Shown: positions 11,297 through 29,941, counted from the stretch's first letter. The stretch: DNA of 64,000 nt from Entophlyctis helioformis (GCA_025526915.1 JAHLKH010000044.1:62001-126000), one strand, 5' to 3'. A program made the numbers and translations. The notes: generated by a model not told the origin, from the letters alone.

Positions 11297-11950
11297 TTGA
11301 AAAGGGCTGACATGCCACGATGGAAGCACTGCACAGGCGCAGCCGCAACACCACTGAAGGGCAGCAACGGTGTGCTGCTGCACGAGCCCGAGTCAATCGC
11401 ACGGATCTGGCGCAGGCACTACTCAGCCTTGGCAGCAGACGAGTCAGGCGGCTTCGAGATCGACTACTGGATCAACAGATGTGCAGAGCCGCAACCACCT
11501 GCTGCGCCACTGAGTCGCTGTTCTGCTGGGACGATCTGGCGACAGCCATCTCCGAGATGAATGGACGCAAAGCACCTGGCGGCGACGGCATCCCTGCGTC
11601 GTTCTACAAGACGTTTGACGCGACGATCCCGCCAGAGCTCCAGGGCCAGCGGTCGGCAGCAGCCGGCATCTCGGGAGCAGCACAGGGGCTGATGCGTGTG
11701 TGCAACACCGTCTTTGAAGACGCAGCCATTCCAAAGGCTTGGCAGTCGGCGTCCATCGTCTCGCTGCCAAAGAAGGGCGATCTGAGCGATCCGTCCAACC
11801 ACCGTGGTATCTCGCTGATCCATGTCGGCTTGAAAGTGCCATGCGGCTCAACAGACTTGTCAAAGGTAACAACCTCACACGCAGGAGCAATCACTTCTTC
11901 ATTCCAACACGAGTCTGGGCTGTCCATTCATCACTTGCTCGACGTTTGAA
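11297..11950 (+). mobile_element. Non-LTR retrotransposon (LINE) reverse transcriptase remnant
   Basis: The segment keeps the start of a LINE reverse transcriptase: PLKGSNGVLLHEPESIARIW with a following acidic stretch, then in another frame NGRKAPGGDGIPASFYKTF, PKAWQSASIVSLPKKGD and SNHRGISLIHVGLK, the typical finger-domain blocks. At least two frame changes are needed to read them together, and a short third-frame block (CAMRLNRLVKG) follows near 11850. No endonuclease, palm YxDD motif or 3' tail is visible, so this is a 5'-and-3' truncated dead copy of about 650 bp. It abuts the end of the ankyrin gene on the other strand. Confidence 0.75.
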
Positions 11951-13567
11951 GTTCCTTGATTCTCGACTCGAGTCTGTTGAAGGTGGCCCTGAAACAACAT
12001 ACATGTTTTGCTTCTGCGAGCAGCGTCTGTGCCCGGTCCAGTGTGAGGCTGCCAGTGAGAACATCGGCGATTTCGGCATTATCGGTGCATTCGAGCGTCT
12101 TGGCTTCAAAGTCGTATCCGCAATCTAGCAAGTACCGCAGCATCTCGATGTTGCCCGCTGAGGCTGCAGAGCCAACAGCCCTGCGTGATCCGCGGCTGCC
12201 CTTGGAGTGCATGTACTTGACGACGTCGATGTGTCCCGAGCTGATGGCGGCATCCAGTGCTTTGGACGTGCACTTTAGATTGCGATTCTTGTGGAGCCAG
12301 ATGACAAGATGCAGATGCCCACACTGCGCAGCATAGAACATCGCCAGATAGGTGCATCCTTCTGTTCTGTTCTCGTGGAGCCACTCAATCACATGCAGAT
12401 GGCCGTTTTTAGCTGCGCGATCCATGGCACGAGTCGTGCATCCTTCCGTCCTGTTGGCATGCAACCACTGGACGACTTGCAGATGACCGTTGAAAGCCGC
12501 GTCATTCATCGCATCAACCGTGCATCCTTCCGTCCTGTTCTCGTGGAGCCACTTGACGACATGCAGATGACCGTTGGCAGCCGCGCCGTCCATCGCATTG
12601 GTCGTGCATCCTTCCGTCCTGTTGGTGTGGAGCCACTTGACAACGTGCAGATGACCGTTGGCAGCTGCACCGTTCATAGCAGCAGTCGAGCACGTCATAC
12701 CGAGATTAAACAGTAGAGCACAACATCGAGATGTCCATGGCGCGCTGCCTCGTCGACTGCGTCGTGCCAGTACGCGCTATTGGGAGGGTACTTGACCATC
12801 CAGCGTTGAAGCGTCTTGTACTCGTCGTCGAGATGCTTGAGAAAGTTCAGGCATCCAAAGCGGATGGCCAAGAGAGCGAGTGTGATCGGATACTTGAAGT
12901 CGATCAGATCGTACCAGCCGTGCCGCATGGCGATGAGAAGCATCCGTTGGGTGCTCTTTTGAGTAAAGAGGAATGATTCGTCGTAGTCGTTGCTGCGTGC
13001 GTCGTCTCTCGCATACTTGGCATTGGTCTCAGTGTACTGCGGAAAGTGCTTGCACAGACGGTCGTACATGGAGCGAGAGTGTGCGAGCAGCAGTCCGTTG
13101 TCGGCCGTCAGATAAAGTCAGGCAGCAGAGCCAGATCGCCCTGCCAGTCCATCTTGAACGCTTCGGTCCACAGCTCCAGCGCCGTCTCATCGTCGAGTGT
13201 CCTTGTCGCCGAGCAGACCGCACAGGAAGCGAGTGAGAGGGCCGGCGTGCTTGAGGATCATGGCGTGGATCTCGGCGGGCTTGCCGTCCCAGTGGCTGCT
13301 GCCGTACGCAAGGTCGCCAGTGGCTGGCGGCACCACATAGCGAGGCACCCCTGGCTGTGCAGTCGTTGCTGCTGCTGCTGCTGCTGCAGTCTTGAGTCGC
13401 TTGGCTGGCGGCTGTCCTGGCTGTCCTGGCTCGACGGCTTGGCTGCCACTCGCTCCAACGACCTGCTCGGCCGTGCTCTGCAGCGGCTCTGCAGCTGGCT
13501 CTGCAGACGGCCACTTCTCGTCGCTGGCTGCTGTTGCGTTGCGTTGTCTGCCGCCTGCGTCGTCCAT
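11931..13567 (-). pseudogene. Ankyrin-repeat protein with F-box-like front end, three frame breaks
   Basis: Read from ATG 13567, a low-complexity N-terminus (13567-13330) leads into HWDGKPAEIHAMILKHAGPLTRFL, a short helical region that resembles the F-box-like cap I associate with large chytrid ankyrin families (recollection, not checked). Then come LELWTEAFKMDWQGDLALLPDF, RSMYDRLCKHFP and, from 12700 down, at least six ankyrin-type repeats. Several are 84-bp units encoding NGHLHVVKWLH..NRTEGCT. The frame changes near 13197-13204 (one base extra or two lost), 13116-13119 (one base lost) and 12706-12713 (one base lost). With three breaks in 0.5 kb it may be a true pseudogene, but this assembly also loses bases in essential genes. 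The protein would end at 11931. Function unknown. Confidence 0.6.
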
Positions 13568-13886
13568 CGTCACAGCCACTTGCTGCTTTGTGGTTGTCCG
13601 GACAAGATCCACTCGACGCGATCGTCCAACAAGGCCGTTGCAACGAACGAGAATGTGGGACATGCACCGACACGGCATGCCTGTTCACAGTGTTGAACTG
13701 GTCAGACCTCTGGGCACACAGGCGGTGCACAGCGAGCACTTGGAATGAAGCAGCCTGATCCATGATTACAAGCAGGCTTGGTGTGCTGACTCGCACTGTC
13801 TACTCCTTGAATGCTCAGCAATACAACGCATGTCTGGCTGGAAGCCAGTTGCTGCCCATTGAACCTTCAGCCATCAGAGCTGCCAG

Positions 13887-16800
13887 TCATCTTGCCAACA
13901 ATGTGCTCATCCTTGGCTTCAGATCCAAGGTCTTGTGGCTGCTGGGCCGGCGGCATCGGCACACCAAAGGCAGGAGCTGCAGGCCGGGGCGGTGGTGCCG
14001 TGACAGGGACGGCAACCCCGGCGGCCCTGGTGCGCGCGCAATCCCAACTGGCAGTGGCAGTCCAGGCGGACGCGTCCCAGTCTGCCCCAGAGGCCGGTCT
14101 GCACTTCCAAGGATCGTCGCAATGACGTCCTTGTTGAAGGCAGACCGTCTGATGTCTGCCTCCACAATGACATGGTACAGCAACACAGCCTTGTCTGTCG
14201 ACCCCTGCTCCTCAGCAGCAGGTTCGACAAGTGCCGCGGGTCGAGTCCAAAGACCTTCACGACCTGCTGGAACGCGACGGCGTTGATGCTGTTGATGCGG
14301 CTGCTCCGATCGGTTCGTGGAGGGCGACCGGCGAGCTTCCACCATCAGTGAGCCACCTGTGCACCATGCATCGCAAGGATGGCATTGCCGCGTGCCAGTG
14401 ACCTGCTCAATGCGGCGGCATGCAACCACCACAATGTATGGCAACACAGACTGACAGGCTGTTGGCGACCTGCTGAATGGCTGGCCGCTTGCTCGGATCC
14501 TTGTCCTGCAGAGACAGGACTCACAACATGCAGATAGTGCAGCGCTGAGACGAGCTGCCGCATCGCCAGGCGGCAGTCGTCTTGCGCCATTGCCTGGCTG
14601 CCACCAGACGCGACGCCAGTGATCCACTGTGGACATGGTCCATCACAGTGAATATGTGCGTCAACGACTCAATGACGTCCAGCAAGCCGACGATGTTGGG
14701 GTGGCTGACCATCCCCATCAGCTGCGCGTCGACCAGGTTGGCCAAGACAGCCGAGCCCTGGTCGTCGCACAGCCGCATCGCCTTGACCGCGCACTGTTGC
14801 ATCAAGCATGCATCAAGCATGCATTGAACCACATGCATGACTGTGAGTTGCATGATCAAACCACAGCCACAGTCGGTGCAGCACAGCATCGCATCAAACA
14901 AACCATTTGCCTCGTGACGGCGTGCTGGCAGAGCAGCACCTTGCCAAACCCGCCTCTGCCAATCGTCATGCAGATGACAAGGTCCTCAAGGCGAACGCGT
15001 GGCGTTGTGCCAAACCGCGTTTGGATCCGCTGCGTGTGCCGCCAAACCGGCAGGCAAGCGTTCGAAGCCGGCGCTCCTGATGGCGGCCAGCGGCAAGATG
15101 AACGGGCAGATGTGGGTTGCATAGTGAAGATGCAGAGCCCTTCTGTCGAGCATCTTTCCATTGATCCTTGGCACTGTGTCAACAAACTGTTGTTGTTTGC
15201 ATTGCAAGCACATGTCAGTCATGGACTCATGGCAACAGATCGAACACGAGACACAGTTCGACAGCAGTGTGCATGCATCACATTGCTCATCATCATGATC
15301 TGGACAGCAGACACCAGAGAGACAAGACTTACGTGCAGATTGGGCCGGGTCGAGATGAACTTGCTCAGCAGCTTGAGCGAGTTCTGGTACTTGACCGTCT
15401 TGGGGTCGACACCATGCACGCCGCATAGCCGATTGAATGTCAAGAGGTATTCGAGCATGTCGGCCGCACCCATTCGTGTGAATGTTTGCTGCAGTGTGAT
15501 GAGAGCATCTGCCTCGGCAGAGTCGATCAGTGACGGCTGTCCTGCGGGTGCGACGGGTGTGACGGGCGGCTGCAGGACGATGGTGCGACGGCTGGGATTG
15601 GTGCGCCGATCAACAGCACCGGTCGTGGCGGACCGATCAAGTGAGGGGCGATCCGTGTGGTGACGGCCGTGGCGGCAATGTCGATCTTGCTGACCGCCTT
15701 GGCAATGGCGGCGATGGCCTCGACAAAGAGTTCCGCGCTGATCGTGAGGACGGCCGATACTCTGTGTGGCAGACCATCCAGTCAGATGACAGAAGGAATG
15801 GCGATCGACTGGCAAACGACTGATGCCTTCCAGGCAGCATGTCTGCTGTTGGCAACGAGGATGACAGTGCAGGCTCTCCACAGCGTCAACTTGACAATGA
15901 CAACGCGAGCCTTGGCCAGTGCGGTGGCGACAACCGCCAATGGGATGGCAGATGGTTGAGCATGCACGGCGAGGACAATGCCATGATCGCGCTGCACGCC
16001 AATGAGAACGACTTCGGTGTCATTGAGAAGAGTGGCAGATGCGAGACGAACCGAGCGACGACGCAAAAAACAAGCCGATCTTGGAGAAACTGTGTTGTAG
16101 CTGCCCTCAGATGCGGCAGCTTGGTGTGACGATCCATCGACGGTGCGTAGATGCAAGGTCACGATTGACCTGATCCAGAGGCAGATGGCGAGCGTGGCGG
16201 CGAGGCGTGACAAGGTGTTTGTTGTGCCTCTGACGCCGTCTGGTCGTGCAACAGTGTGACAGATGTCGCAGAGGAACGCCAGTGTGGCATTGGCTGTGAG
16301 TTGGGCGACCGAGAGACGGTGCGCCGTCCGTCGTGAGGAGCGGCCAGCCGATGCTCCTGGCCCGTTGCGGCTGCCGCTGTGTCGACCATGCGTCGGTGGG
16401 TTTGCAACGACGGCGGCATGTCCAGAGACGGCAAGGCCGACAGCGACGCACAATCGAACGACGACGACGAGCGAGGCCGAAACTCCGACAGCGATGCGTG
16501 TCGCGGAGTTTGTCGCGCTTTCGACAAACGACGCTGGCAGTCGGAAGCAGCGAGGAGCAAGGACGAGGACGGCAGAGACGACGAACGAGAACAGGGCAGA
16601 GACCGGGAGAGGGAAGACGTCCGTAGCGGTCTCCTCGGTGTGGCTTGCTCGGAATAAAGCTCGTTCGAACACCTCCCGTTGTTGTTGTTGTTGTTGTTGT
16701 TGCTGTTGTTGCCGTCGTCGGCATCGCAGCTTGTCCAGAGGCGAGTCGGTCAAGCGTCGTCCGGCCAGATCCAGTGTGCCACACGAGAGCGTCGATATCG

Positions 16801-18518
16801 CATCCCGCCCATCGCCGAGTCAGGCAGGCAAGGCAGGCAGGCACACAGAGAGGACCGCAGAACACATCGATCGAGCCATGTAAGTGTGCGTGCTTGCATC
16901 TGCCGACCATGGGATGTCCAGCGTGCTGCACTCACCTGGCACTGGATCACGGCTCGGACAAACGCCACGGCACAGGCGGCTTCGTGAGTGAGCAGCACGG
17001 TGCTGGCCCACACGCCGAGAGCAGCCTGGCGCATGTAGGCGTGGGCGGCATCGCAAAGGCAACTGAATGCCAAGCGCATGACGATCCAAACGGCCCGCTT
17101 GCATGCCCTGTCCGGTCATGGGCGAGTGCCAGCCAGAAATGGCCGAGATGCCACGCAGCATTGCAGATACGCAAGACAGGCAGGCAGGCAGACGCGCTGG
17201 TGTCAGTCGTGCATCCAAGCAATCACACAGAGCAACCAGACACTCACCTCCAAAGGATCTTGCGGCAGGCATAGCAGCCAAGAGCAGCTGCAATGACTCG
17301 TAACGGCTTGCTCTTGGCAACCATGCAGATGATCGCCCATGCCAGCTGCCACGCGGCATCAGGGAATGCAGCCGCAAAGGCGACTGTGGCGATGACGACG
17401 GCGAGCCCACGAAGACCAATGCGGTGCTTCGCTGCCTCGAAACCGAGGACAAGCTGCAAGGATCGGGATACGAGTGGAGTGGGACAGCACGCACAAGAAG
17501 CACACACATGGTCAGCATCCAGCATCACCAGCATCCCCAAGCATTCAGTCTCCGCAAGCATCAAGAGCAGCATCGCACGCATCAAGAGCAGCCGGCACTC
17601 GTCGACTTTCGCCGCGCTCTCATCCAGCCTGACCCGCCTGGCTGGCCGTAAAACAAGCGCAGATTCGCCATCACCAAACGCACATCTGGCACCGACTGAA
17701 GCTGCGACAGACACGCATCACTGCAGGCGGTGTGAGGAGGGGGAAGCGCAGCATGGGGACTGGCTGTCACTGCTGAGCCGAACGCCGTGTATGTGCGACC
17801 AACGGCAGCATCTGCGACACGGACAAGGCATTCGCGACATCTGCAGACTCCAGAAACAGGACTCATGACACCGTCAGCCTCAGCATCGCCCGCAGCCACA
17901 CTGCCCAACACGCCACGACAGATCATTGCTGCTCCACGCGATGCTGGTCGAGCAGTGCCAGCTGTATCGGGCAAGGCGATCAGCCGACAAGTGCCCAGAC
18001 TCACGGCTCTGCTGGCTGCCGGACATGCAGACAGACGCTCAACCAGTACCGGGCAGTCTGAGATGCAGGCATCCAAACGGCAATCACAGCACACGGCACA
18101 CGACACGACACGCAGCAGGTGGATGTCAGTATCGCCACAACGCACAACGGCCAGATGGACAACGACAGAGACACTGAGGCGAGGAGAGGCTGACGGCAAC
18201 TGACGGATACGGCCATACACGACACGATGCTGCTCATGCAGGACGCAGCTGTTGATCACGCATCACAGCCAAGCAGGCACTCACAAGAACAGGAGGAGCG
18301 AGCAGGAGAAGCAGCCAGACGAGTTCGGCCCACGCGTATGCCGCGACAACGAGGCTGGAATGGCTGAGCATGTGGAGTTTCGTGTCGATGTCGGTTGTGG
18401 CCAAGATTCGGCGCGGCGGGAACGGGGATTTGTGTGCGAGGCGATGCAGTGGACTGGCGCGACGGGCTGGCCGTGTGTTGATGGACGACAACTCGACGGA
18501 TGCAGACACTGCAGTCAC
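13887..18518 (-). pseudogene. Multi-span (about 7TM) membrane protein fused to a serine/threonine-type kinase lacking its catalytic core
   Basis: I could splice several exons in phase: 18285-18518 (N-terminus and first span LVWLLLLLAPPVL), 18005-18189 (spans SLSIWPLCVVAILT and CAVIAVWMPA), 17248-17453 (spans GLAVVIATVAFAAAFPDAA and WAIICMVAK), and 16936-17062 (span GVWASTVLLTHEAACAVAF). A further membrane part follows between about 16300 and 15850, whose splicing is unclear. A helical linker (ELFVEAIAAIAKAVSKIDIAA, near 15730-15665) and LEYLLTFNRLCGVHGVDPKT lead to a kinase domain: IGRGGFGKVLLC (P-loop), CAVKAM (ATP lysine), SHPNIVGLLDVI, and ALHYLHV. At 14531 the sequence jumps straight to DKDPSKRPAIQQVA, the end of subdomain XI. 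HRD, DFG, activation loop and APE are absent. There are also frame changes near 15646-15649, 15003 and 14596. Receptor-kinase architecture is inference. Confidence 0.45.
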
Positions 18519-19291
18519 CGGTCATGGATCCACAGCAGCGACACTGGAGAGCATGTGATATCAAGGATGGCAAGACATGGTTTGGCGAGTGCCCGCTGTT
18601 GCAATGGCTGGTTTGGATACGATGGCGGCGGTGCTTGTTGCATGTCTTGGATCTCGCACGATGGACGGCATTCAATCACAGGAACGGAGCAGGCGATGGA
18701 TCAGATGCGCAATGAGCAATGTGGCAAACGGCAGCTGGCAGCCGCGATCAGCCATCAGCAACACCAGGGGCATGGACAAGCACGCATGCGGCTGCATGAT
18801 GGGCTGCTTGGAGGGAGCGAGTCCTTGCATTTGCAGGCATCTTATGGATCTGTGGATACGCAGCAGCATCGATGGGTTCCTGACCGATACAATGAAGGCA
18901 TCAACGGCACGGCATGAGGCAAAACGAGTCGCAGGATGAGTCGCATGCAGACAGACACCAAAGCAAGCGGCGCATGGATCATGCTCAACAGCAAGCAGCA
19001 CTTGACTGGAAGCACCACGGCTGGTGGCAAGCGATAGTGAGATGCCAAGTGCTGAGCACGAGGCGGCTTTGCTGGCAATGCATATGATGCTGACTGACTG
19101 ACTGACTGACTTGGAATGCATTCAGCTGGTTTGGCCAAAGCAAATGCTCGTCAAAGTGAATGCAAGAGTCAGACACTGGCAAGCTGCCTTCATTGGATGG
19201 CGATGAGACGAGATGGGAGAGAGAAGGGCGGATGTGGGCGGTGGGGGGTAATGGGGGAACGAGAAGAAGAGGGAGAAGAAGAAGAAGAAGA
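18519..19291. other. Intergenic region with no supported gene
   Basis: This stretch lies between the kinase-like gene and the complex I gene. Open frames here are short, cysteine-rich and without family resemblance. It contains a tetranucleotide microsatellite and a purine-rich GAAGAAGAAG tract (about 19260-19290) just 3' of the complex I stop codon. Confidence 0.5.
19091..19112. repeat. (GACT)n tetranucleotide microsatellite
   Basis: Five perfect TGAC units. The same motif recurs at 29966-30013 and 33332-33354. Confidence 0.9.
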
Positions 19292-21410
19292 TCAAGCAGA
19301 CTCGAGGGCAGCCGACTGCGTGTCGACAATGCCGTGGGTAAACTCGCGCGAGCACTTGGCCATGGTGGCCGACGACCGCGAAATGGCGTCCGTGAGGTAG
19401 TAGTCCTTGATCGGCAGGCCAAGCGGGCCGCCCGTCAAGGATCCAGACGAGGCAGCCTGCAGCGCCTTGGCGCCAACCTTGGCCACATCTGCAGATGTCT
19501 CGACAAGCGAGTCGTACTGCACAAGCGTCGGTGCAATCTCGCCAAGGCGGTTGCGAATCTCGTGGATGTCGTCGTACGCAAGCGGTGTGCCAGCGACTTC
19601 GGAGAGCGCGCGGATGATCATCCAGTCCTCGCGAGCGCCTGGGGGAGGCGGCACGGCAGCACGCGTCACCTGTGTGCGACCCTCTGTGTTGACATATGTG
19701 GCGGACTTTTCCGTGTATGCGGCGCCGGGGAGAATGACGTCGGCGTAGTATGCACCGGTGTCGCCGTGGTGGCCCTGGTACACCACAAAGGCATCCTTGG
19801 GGATGCGCTCGGCGGCAAAGTCGTCGGCGCCAAGCAGGTACACAAACTTGGCGGCAGTTGCGGGACGGGCCTTGGCATCAAAGCCAATGTCGAGCGCAGC
19901 GACCGCAGAGGCAGAGCGGTGCAGCACGTTGAACACCTTCCAGCCAGCCTCAGCCGAGCCCTCGAGCGAAGCAGCAAACTTGGACACCTTGGCAAGGGCC
20001 GCAGATGCGTCGGCGCGGTCGAGCACGGCGGAGCCAACAAGGACAAGAGGACGCTTGGCGGCCTTGAGCTTTTTGCCAAAGTCGCTGGTGCCAGACAGCA
20101 GGCTGTCGAGATCGGCCAGCGAGCTGCCGGCATGAGAGAACTCGTAGTTGAGCTCTGGTGCAGTGCCAACGACGCCGATCTCGAGGCCGTTGTGGAGGTA
20201 CGCCTTGCGGATGCGCGTGTTGAGGATGGGAGCCTCGTGGCGAGGGTTGGTCCAACAAGAACAATCACATCGGCAGCCTCGATGCCGTTGATGGTGCTGT
20301 TGAGAAGGTAGTTGGAGCGCACATCAGTAGACGCGCCAAGACCGGTCGCGGTGCTCTCGTACTGGAGGTTGTCCGAGTCGCGCTGGGCCAAAAAGTCCTT
20401 GAGAGCGACCATGCTCTCGGCATCGGCAAACTGGCCGGCAATGGCAGCAAGGTCGTTGCCCTTCAGGCCGTTGGCGGCAGCGGCAATGCGCTCAAAGGCC
20501 TCGGGCCACGTGGCGGGCTTGAACTCGTTACCCTCGCGGACGAGGGGAGTGGTGAGACGCTGGCGCTTGAGACCGTCGTACGAGAAGCGACTCTTGTCGG
20601 CGAGCCACTCCTCGTTGATGTCGTCGTTGAGACGCGGGAGCACGCGCATGACCTCGACACCGCGCGAGTCGACGCGGATGTTGGAGCCAATGGCATCGTG
20701 CACGTCAATCGACTCTGTGCGCTTCAGCTCCCAGGGGCGGGCCGCGAACGAGTAGGGCTTGGCAGTCAGCGCACCGACCGGGCAGAGGTCGATGATGTTG
20801 CCCGACATCTCCGAGTTGATGGTCTTTTCAATGTAGGTGCCGATCTGCATGTCGTTGCCACGGCCAGAGGTGCCGAGCTCGACGGCGCCGGCCACCTCGT
20901 TGGAGAAGCGCACGCAGCGGGTGCAGTGGATGCAGCGGGTCATGATGGTCTTGACGAGCGGGCCAAAGTTCTTGTTCTCGGTGGCGCGCTTGCCGACGAG
21001 CTCGCTAAAGCGCGAGCGGTCCGAGCCGTAGCGGACCGACTGGTCCTGGAGATCACACTCGCCACCTTGGTCACAGATGGGGCAGTCGAGAGGGTGGTTT
21101 GCAAGCAGGAACTCCATGACACCCTCGCGGGCCTTTTTGACGATCGGCGTGTCGGTCTTGATGCGCATGCCGGGCATGACGGGCATGGCGCACGAGGCGA
21201 TGGGCTTGGGCGACTTTTCCAACTCGACAAGACACATGCGACAGTTGCCAGCAACAGCCAGACGCTCGTGGTAGCAGAAGCGAGGGATGTCGACACCGGC
21301 AGCCTCGCAGGCCTGGATGACAGCAGAGCCCGCCTCGATCGAGACGGGCTTGTCGTTGATGAACAGCTCCACCTTTGCACGCTGGGCAATGCCGGTGTGG
21401 AAGCTGGCCG
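19292..21410 (-). CDS. NDUFS1: NADH:ubiquinone oxidoreductase 75-kDa subunit (complex I), one-base frame break
   Basis: The largest peripheral-arm subunit of mitochondrial complex I. The main exon runs 21410 to 19292. Near its start [22 protein letters not shown] opens a 2Fe2S ferredoxin fold with [37 protein letters not shown] and [18 protein letters not shown] give the tetranuclear cluster ligands; then [14 protein letters not shown] and the molybdopterin-oxidoreductase-like domain. The frame changes once near 20250-20253 (VLVG / [19 protein letters not shown]): a single lost base, since TTGGACC is expected to read TTGGAACC. The mitochondrial presequence exon is not resolved; coding sequence seems to enter through an acceptor at 21411-21412 (ACAG|CGGCC), and exon 1 should lie within 21413-21700. 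The long upstream open frame to 22305 is not believed. Confidence 0.92.
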
Positions 21411-21412
21411 CT

Positions 21413-22207
21413 GTATGCAGTTGAAGGTCGCGGTTGGTGGGGGCCGGCCATCCAGATCCAGGCAGGCGCAGCCAGGCGGCCGACAATGCATCGCAGAGCG
21501 TCAGTGTCAGTGTGCTGCATGTTGACAGGCGCAGGGGAGCAGAGCGGGGCAGGCTCGATGGGGCAGGCCAATGCAGGCGCAGGCGCAGGCAGTCCAAGCC
21601 AACGGTCGTAGGGCCAGCCAGCAAGCCAGCCAGCCAACAAACGGGCGGCTGATTCGCACAACGAGCAGAGCGACGGCAGTGGGGCTGGCTGCAGCAGGTG
21701 CGTGGAGGGGCCGCCGTCGAAGCAGCGCACGGGCAGCACCTGCCGCAGGGGCCAGACGCATTCTGGCGCTGCTGCCGCACCCGTCCGCACACCCGCCCGC
21801 ACGCTGCCGCAGCGAGCAGCGAGCGAGCAGACGCAAGATGGCCCAGCGACCACGGCCAGATGGGCGAGCGAGCAGGCGGGCGGGCGTGCGCTGCGTGTGG
21901 GGTGCGGGGTCGTGTGGGGTGCGGCGACACCACCACGACAGCGCGCAGAGGCTGGATGGCTGGATAGATGGCTGGCTGGCTGTCTGGCTGGATAGAGGGA
22001 TGGAAGGGCGAGCGCACCAAGCAAACGCACCAGAGCACGACGGCAGGCGGGCAGCAGCAGCAGCGGCAGCAGCGAGTCGGAGCGGCTGGCGGGCAGCAAG
22101 TCGCAGCAGCATTTTTGGGTTGGATTTGGTTTGTCGAGTGGCCCGCAAACTGCTGCTTTTTGAACGATATTCTTAAACGTCCAACAGCCAACGTCCAGCA
22201 GCCAGGC
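21413..22207. other. Divergent 5' region of the complex I gene and GCN2
   Basis: About 800 bp separate the first certain complex I exon from the GCN2 start. It must hold the short presequence exon, an intron and both promoters. It is dominated by CAGCC/GCAGGCGG-type repeats and several open frames without recognisable protein. Confidence 0.5.
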
Positions 22208-29197
<6,990 letters not shown>

Positions 29198-29335
29198 TGC
29201 TTGCTGTGCGATGGCTGCAATGAACAGGATGCATGAGGATGTGTATGCGAATGGGCCGAGTGTTGAATGCAGCGTCTGCGGGAGGAGGCAACTGCATGAC
29301 AGCGCGCGTTCGCGCACAACGTCGCAACAGCCAGG

Positions 29336-29941
29336 TCAATAGTCGTCTTCATCTGCAAAGGCGTGTTTGGGTTTGCGGGCTGATGCTTTGGATGGTCTGG
29401 GCACCCGCGGCCTGGGGATCACAACCGGCGCTGTTCCTGATGCTTCTGTGGTTGCTGGCACCGACACGGGCAGCACTGTCCGCCGCCGTTCCTGCAGCCG
29501 CCTGACGCGATCCGCCAGCATCTGCTGCTCGCTCTCCAGCTGATCGCCACGGCTTGCCAGCGTGTCGTCGTCTGCCTGGCGGTCGCCCGTCTGCTGCTGC
29601 TGGTCGTCCACCGCATCTGCGTCTGCGTCGGCTCCACCCACTGGCTGCGGCGGCTTTGCAATCACCGTCGTCGTCGATGCCGTCGTTGCTGTCGTGGCTG
29701 GCGTGGCTGTTGCTGGCGTGGGTTGCGACTGGTCCTGCAACGCTTGCTCAAACAGCGCCATCTCGTCGGCAAAGGCGTCTGCTTCTGTATCTTCTGCTGC
29801 TACTGCCGCTGCTACTGCTGTTGTTTTTGTCGTGGCCGGCTGGCTGTGGGTCTTGGAGCCGGCCGTCTTCTTGGCGACCTTGGACGCAGTGGTGCCGCGT
29901 TTGCCCAGCTGGCTCTTGAGAAGCGCTCTGACGTCGCTCAT
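29336..29941 (-). CDS. Small Ala/Gln/Asp-rich coiled-coil protein, unknown
   Basis: A single-exon frame of 201 residues starting MSDVRALLKSQLGKRGTTA. The middle is low complexity (Ala/Thr/Pro, a DADADA stretch, QQQQ). A short predicted helix, ESEQQMLADRVRRLQERR, precedes a basic C-terminus ending HAFADEDDY. The N-terminal MSDVRALLK and the helix near the end recall fungal ZNF830/CCDC16-type splicing proteins, but the zinc finger of that family is missing, so I give no name. It converges on GCN2 (138 bp) and is divergent from the CPAP-like gene (300 bp). Confidence 0.55.
   Translation of the reverse strand: MSDVRALLKSQLGKRGTTASKVAKKTAGSKTHSQPATTKTTAVAAAVAAEDTEADAFADEMALFEQALQDQSQPTPATATPATTATTASTTTVIAKPPQPVGGADADADAVDDQQQQTGDRQADDDTLASRGDQLESEQQMLADRVRRLQERRRTVLPVSVPATTEASGTAPVVIPRPRVPRPSKASARKPKHAFADEDDY

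Noticed and set aside
12412..12680. A CRISPR-like repeat array
   Set aside because: The regular repeats are coding ankyrin units in a eukaryotic gene, without unique spacers.
14508..14526. A normal intron between ALHYLHV and DKDPSKRP in the kinase
   Set aside because: Only 19 bases lie between donor-like and acceptor-like sequence, far below the 50-nt minimum of other introns here, and it would not restore the missing catalytic core.
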